A stretch of DNA of 64,000 nt from DASXYG01 sp036502625. GTDB taxonomy: Bacteria; Actinomycetota; Actinomycetes; Streptosporangiales; Streptosporangiaceae. The DNA lies in contig DASXYG010000055.1 of assembly GCA_036502625.1 (NCBI GenBank), forward strand, positions 62,001 to 126,000, read 5' to 3'. Positions 60,642 to 64,000 of the stretch are shown piece by piece (the stretch's first letter is position 1; the number at the start of each line of letters is the position of its first letter). The notes beneath the pieces were generated by a model. The model was not told the DNA's origin and did no database searches. It saw only the letters and a program-made list of their open reading frames with translations. The translations under genes and the position numbers were made by a program.

Positions 60642-62789
60642 CTAGATGTCGCCGTTGAGGCGCGCGGTGATCTTGACGAACTGCCGCAGCCGGTCGCGCG
60701 GCAGGCCCGCGCCGATCGCCGGGAGCGTGAAGGCCGTGCCCGACGGGAGGACCGCCACCGAGCTGTCGCCGCGGCACGCCCGGCCGCGGCCGCGCAGCCA
60801 CGGGGCCATCGACGTGCTGCTGGCGCCCCCGTCGCGTTTGAGCGCGAAGAACTGGTCGCACAGGTCGTCGAAGCCGGTGAACTCCTCGATGTTGGCGAAC
60901 GGTATGGCGGAGTCCGTGATCGGCGCGAGGTCGACGCGGGGCTCGCCGGCCGCGGCGTCCGGCCAGAGCCCGCGGCCGAAGGCGGAGAAGTACAGCAGGG
61001 TGTGCGCCGCGTCGATGCCGCCGACGAACGGCTCGTCGTCCGTCGCGCGCGTGACGTGCCGGACACGCTCCGCGTTGATGCGCCGGTCGCGCTCGCCCGG
61101 CCACCAGGTCGCGTCCTGGCGCCGGTCGCGCCACGGCAGGTAGCGCGTGATGTCCTCGCGCGCCGGCGACGGGAGGATCTCGACGGCGAACGCGTCGGGG
61201 TCCTTCGCGATGATCGAGCCCGGGGTCAGGGAGAACGTGCCGATCCCGGCGAGCGTCCACAGGTCGTCGTGCTCGAGCAGGAAGTCGTACGTGCGCTCGG
61301 CCTCGTCGCCGCGTTCGCCCGGGAACCCGGTGAACCCCATCATCTGGGCGCCGATGCCGTGCTCGGCGAGGCCGTGCAGGATCTCGGGCACCTCCGCGAT
61401 CCGTACGCCCTTGTCGATGCGGTCGAGGACGTCCTGCGAGCCCGACTCGTAGCCGAAGGAGATGGCGATGCAGCCGGCCTCCTTGAGCCGCCGGGCCATG
61501 TCCCGCTTGGGGAAGGTGCGTTCCAGGCGCAGCTCCGCGCTCCACCGGACCGGCCTGCGCAGGTCCTTCATTGCGTCGCAGAGCAGCCGGAGGTAGCGGG
61601 GCGACATGGCGTCGACGGCGAAGTACACGGTCCGGCCGAACTCGGTGATCCGCTCCAGGTCGCCGACCACCGCCTCGACGGGGCGTTCCCGCGACGGCGA
61701 GGTGGGGCGGTCGGAGTTCAGCCCGTAGTCGCAGAAGGTGCACTTGTTCCAGTAGCAGCCGCGCGTGGGGCTGTAGAGGACCACGGGCTCTGGCGACCAG
61801 TACGCGTCCCAGTCCCAGACGTCGAAGGCGGGCGTCGGCAGGTCCGCCACGTTCTCGTAGTTGATCGACGGGCGGTCCGCGGGCCGGTCGCGGGTCAGCA
61901 CCCCCGGGATGCCGGACGGGGCGCGGCCGTCGCGGACCGCGCCGAGGATCTCGGCGAACGGCGTCTCCCCCTCGCCGGGCACGATGACGTCCGCGTGCGC
62001 GAACAGCCGCCAGTAGTCGCCCGGGACCCGGCCGAAGCGCACATGGTCGCAGACCTCGGTGCCGCCGAACACGATGACGGCCTCCGGGCGGGCCGCACGG
62101 ACCGCGCGCGCGAGGCGCAGCGCCATCGGGAGCTGGCCGGTGTAGCTGACGGAGAACCCCACCACCCGCCAGTCGCGCTCGCGCAGCACGTCGAGGAACG
62201 GCCCCTCGACGTAGGGGTCGAACGGGGCGGTGAGGCGGTCGAGCACGGCGGGGTCGCACAGGTCGTCGTACGAGGACAGGTTCACCACCGGGCCCGGCTG
62301 GTAGCGGAAGTCGGTGATGCTCTTGGGCACGCCGTCCAGGCAGAGCAGCTCCTGCCAGCGCTTCATGGCGAAGACGGCCTGCCGGTAGGTCGGGTAGTGG
62401 TAGAAGGACCGCCGGTCGCGGAAGATGCCGACGGCCCTGCTGACGAAGTCCGCCGCGAGCCCCTCCCCCGCCAGGGCGGCGCGGTAGTCGAGCTCGTCCG
62501 CCCTGGTGACGTCGGCGGACCCCTCGATGCGCCGGCGCGTCGCGGCCGCACGCTCCAGCAGCGGGCCGACGTTCTCCGGGCGGGCGAGATGGTTCAGCGC
62601 CTCGATATTGGCGTCGACGCACCGGCCGCCGGAGAATCCCGCGCGCCGCGCCGACGCCACGAGATAGGAAATCGAATGGTACGGCTGTGTCGGATCGGTC
62701 AGCGGCGGATTGATCAATAGATAAGCGAGTCCGCTTTCCCGGGGATCGCGGCGGCGCACCGCAGGCCTTTCGGTCAGGAAAACGCTCAC
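60642..62789 (-). CDS. Cobalamin-type radical SAM protein with CX4CX2C motif
   Basis: 715 residues from GTG 62789, chosen because GGAGG (complement of 62795-62799) lies five bases upstream; ATG 62822 has no site. About 280 residues of B12-binding-like domain (AYLLINPPLTDPTQPYHS, VVGFSVSYTGQLPMALR, VIVFGGTEV, VIVPGEGETPF) precede PTRGCYWNKCTFCDYGL with C345, C350 and C353. The usual motif is CX3CX2C, so four residues before the second Cys is a variant. Probably acts on a peptide: methylation or another carbon-centred modification. First gene of the eight-gene minus-strand operon. Confidence 0.8.
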   Translation of the reverse strand: MSVFLTERPAVRRRDPRESGLAYLLINPPLTDPTQPYHSISYLVASARRAGFSGGRCVDANIEALNHLARPENVGPLLERAAATRRRIEGSADVTRADELDYRAALAGEGLAADFVSRAVGIFRDRRSFYHYPTYRQAVFAMKRWQELLCLDGVPKSITDFRYQPGPVVNLSSYDDLCDPAVLDRLTAPFDPYVEGPFLDVLRERDWRVVGFSVSYTGQLPMALRLARAVRAARPEAVIVFGGTEVCDHVRFGRVPGDYWRLFAHADVIVPGEGETPFAEILGAVRDGRAPSGIPGVLTRDRPADRPSINYENVADLPTPAFDVWDWDAYWSPEPVVLYSPTRGCYWNKCTFCDYGLNSDRPTSPSRERPVEAVVGDLERITEFGRTVYFAVDAMSPRYLRLLCDAMKDLRRPVRWSAELRLERTFPKRDMARRLKEAGCIAISFGYESGSQDVLDRIDKGVRIAEVPEILHGLAEHGIGAQMMGFTGFPGERGDEAERTYDFLLEHDDLWTLAGIGTFSLTPGSIIAKDPDAFAVEILPSPAREDITRYLPWRDRRQDATWWPGERDRRINAERVRHVTRATDDEPFVGGIDAAHTLLYFSAFGRGLWPDAAAGEPRVDLAPITDSAIPFANIEEFTGFDDLCDQFFALKRDGGASSTSMAPWLRGRGRACRGDSSVAVLPSGTAFTLPAIGAGLPRDRLRQFVKITARLNGDI

Positions 62790-62885
62790 CGGTTCCTCCG
62801 CGGTCGGTCTGCCGTCGCCCATTGGGCCGGTGATCGTGAGTGTGGCATGGCCGTCCGGCGTTGGGAAGTCGCGTCGGCCGCGGCG

Positions 62886-62937
62886 TTCTTAAGAGGCATT
62901 CGTGTGTTCTTAGGAACCCATGGCGCCGTCTTAGGAA
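62886..62937. promoter_or_regulatory. Three direct repeats with 21-base spacing
   Basis: TTCTTAAGA (62886-62894), TTCTTAGGA (62907-62915) and GTCTTAGGA (62928-62936) start exactly 21 bases apart, two helical turns. They lie upstream of a promoter-like pair for the 61-residue peptide gene. Such phased repeats suggest cooperative binding of an activator, as in SARP-type control. Confidence 0.6.
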
Positions 62938-62954
62938 TTCGGAATGGCGAGAGG

Positions 62955-62984
62955 GTGGACGGCACTGTGGGCGCGACATATTTT
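62955..62984 (+). promoter_or_regulatory. Possible promoter of the 61-residue peptide gene
   Basis: GTGGAC (62955-62960) and TATTTT (62979-62984) are separated by 18 bases; the -10 element is unusually AT-rich for this genome. It lies 18 bases downstream of the repeat array and about 40 bases upstream of the start codon. Confidence 0.4.
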
Positions 62985-63023
62985 CGCTGACGTGGCAGAT
63001 CGCCCGACCACCAGGAGGTTCGT

Positions 63024-63209
63024 ATGTCGCAAGACCCACTCGCCGCGCTGAACGCCGCGGGCCTGCAGCAGCTTCCCGAGCAGATGCGGGTCGTGTTCGA
63101 GGAACTCAGCCCCGAGGAACTGCGGGTCGCCACCGCCATTCAGGAGCGGCTCAACGCCCTGACGCCCGAGGTCGAGGCCCAGGAAACCAAGAACAACTGT
63201 CTCTGCTAG
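63024..63209 (+). CDS. 61-residue putative RiPP precursor peptide ending NNCLC
   Basis: ATG 63024 follows AGGAGG (63013-63018). The peptide has a helical leader-like part (LPEQMRVVFEELSPEELRVA, IQERLNAL) and a short polar C-terminus KNNCLC with the only two Cys of the protein. The radical SAM maturase gene begins 57 bases later on the same strand. Leader/core layout and position fit a radical SAM RiPP (thioether, or another Cys-based crosslink). No known precursor family recognised. Confidence 0.72.
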   Translation: MSQDPLAALNAAGLQQLPEQMRVVFEELSPEELRVATAIQERLNALTPEVEAQETKNNCLC

Positions 63210-63266
63210 TGGCATCCCGGCCCGCCTTCCCGGCGGGCCGGGACACGAGCGCTGTGAGGTCAAGAC

Positions 63267-64000
63267 ATGGGCGAGAAGGTCAGCCGCTATGTGGTCGTCA
63301 GCGACCACGTCTACGGCGACGGCGGCGGAATCCGTGTTCAGGTCCTCTACGCGACGCGGACCGCGAAGACGCTGTTCGTCGTCCCCGAGGTCGCCGAGGC
63401 CGTGCGCAGGGGCGATCTCGACGCCATCCCGCCGGGCACGCGCGCCCAGTTGCGGCAGGCGCAGGCCGTGGTGCCGGACGGGCCCGACGAGCTGGAGGAG
63501 ATCCTGGAGCGCAACCGGACGGCCGCCCTGGACCCCTCGGCGCCGAGCTTCATCCTGCTGCCCACCTCGTACTGCAACATGGGCTGCACGTACTGCGGGC
63601 AGGAGCACGTACGCGGGCGCCTTTCCGCGGACCACCGCGACCGGATCCGGGCCCGGGTGCTGCGCGCCCTGCGGATGCCGGCGACCGAGCAGTTGGGCGT
63701 CGACTGGTTCGGCGCGGAACCGATGATGGGATACGCCGTCATTCGCGATCTCGCCGGCGACTTCATCCGCGCGGCCGACGAAAAGGGCGTGGCCTACACA
63801 TCCGAGATCGTCACCAACGGAACCCTGCTGACCGCGAAGAACCTCGACGTCCTCATCAGGGAATGCCGCATCTCGAAGTTCTGGCTCACCATCGACGGCC
63901 CGCCCGATGTGCATGACGTCCACCGGCCGATGAAGAGCGGTACCGGCTCTTTCTGGAAGATCGTGCGCACCATTCGCGCGGCCCTCGACAATCCCGACTA
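63267..64000 (+). CDS. Radical SAM peptide maturase, 3' truncated
   Basis: Starts at ATG 63267 and runs off the window; 244 residues are visible. The first 95 residues form a small N-terminal domain like those before RiPP radical SAM cores (SRYVVVSDHVYGDGGGIR, LFVVPEVAEAVRRGDLDAI). The cluster motif is SYCNMGCTYCGQ with C103, C107 and C110 (CX3CX2C), followed by the SAM-binding WFGAEPMMGY and VTNGTLLT. A SPASM domain with auxiliary clusters is expected beyond the window edge. The adjacent NNCLC peptide is the likely substrate. Confidence 0.83.
   Translation, partial: MGEKVSRYVVVSDHVYGDGGGIRVQVLYATRTAKTLFVVPEVAEAVRRGDLDAIPPGTRAQLRQAQAVVPDGPDELEEILERNRTAALDPSAPSFILLPTSYCNMGCTYCGQEHVRGRLSADHRDRIRARVLRALRMPATEQLGVDWFGAEPMMGYAVIRDLAGDFIRAADEKGVAYTSEIVTNGTLLTAKNLDVLIRECRISKFWLTIDGPPDVHDVHRPMKSGTGSFWKIVRTIRAALDNPD

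Noticed and set aside
62790..62822. ATG 62822 as start of the CX4CX2C radical SAM gene
   Set aside because: No ribosome site; GTG 62789 has GGAGG five bases upstream.
53909..64000. Lanthipeptide, lasso or classical thiazole/oxazole cluster
   Set aside because: No LanB/LanC/LanM, lasso cyclase or YcaO gene is present in the window; a SagB-type oxidase alone is insufficient.

Overview
The window is very GC-rich, densely coded DNA with frequent GTG starts and 1-4 base stop/start overlaps. Together with a Streptomyces-order gas vesicle cluster, GntR/TetR/HxlR/MmyB-type regulators and many catabolic cassettes, this points to a filamentous actinomycete (Actinomycetota; I cannot resolve the genus). 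About 60 genes are visible. I see no rRNA, tRNA, CRISPR array, insertion sequence or integrase. No gene-free stretch exceeds about 300 bases; the longest gap is the roughly 230-base divergent promoter at 62.8-63.0 kb.

Layout. 0-1.55 kb: 3' part of a HyfB/NuoL-like proton-translocating membrane protein. 1.66-8.2 kb: tricarballylate-type catabolic operon (TcuA, TcuB, GntR-FCD regulator, MHS transporter, asparaginase, polysaccharide deacetylase), with matching TGTATACA operator-like boxes before tcuA and before the transporter. 8.2-13.4 kb (minus strand): complete gas vesicle cluster gvpO-A-F-G-Y-Z-J-L-S-K, followed upstream by a NERD-like membrane protein, CsbD, a DUF3618 protein, aconitase and a PoxB-like ThDP enzyme. 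19.3-23.5 kb: Mrp/Mbh-type cation antiporter operon (E-F-G-DUF4040-B-C-D). 23.6-28.1 kb: PaoABC-like molybdenum hydroxylase with a divergent TetR regulator. 28.2-30.6 kb: a P450 / FAD monooxygenase pair.

30.6-41.9 kb: one 11-gene minus-strand operon for an aromatic acid (4-oxalomesaconate hydratase, VOC extradiol dioxygenase-like protein, two 4,5-dihydroxyphthalate decarboxylase-like proteins, HpcH/HpaI aldolase, maleate isomerase family protein, SDR, amidohydrolase, two MFS transporters, a BNR-repeat protein), facing a GntR regulator. 41.9-45.2 kb: an APC permease and an unusual two-gene unit whose first product has a Flp-pilin-like N-terminus on a large extracellular domain. 45.2-52.7 kb: small regulator/enzyme cassettes (LysR with acetoacetate decarboxylase, MFS and SDR; HxlR with an NmrA-type reductase; SDR with an MmyB-type regulator).

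52.7-64 kb is the most novel part: a putative RiPP locus. A minus-strand operon carries two cobalamin-type radical SAM proteins (CX4CX2C and CX7CX2C cluster motifs), a 35-residue peptide ending TCKIPPP, a SagB-type oxidase, a D-threonine aldolase/alanine-racemase-fold PLP enzyme, an MFS exporter, a Cys/Met-metabolism PLP lyase and a tandem OsmC protein. Divergently lie a 61-residue peptide ending NNCLC and a third radical SAM maturase that runs off the window. The shared promoter region holds three TTCTTARGA-like repeats at exact 21-base spacing. Two Cys-bearing candidate precursors, three radical SAM enzymes and sulfur/amino-acid PLP enzymes together suggest an undescribed modified-peptide pathway. 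Product and modifications are inference.
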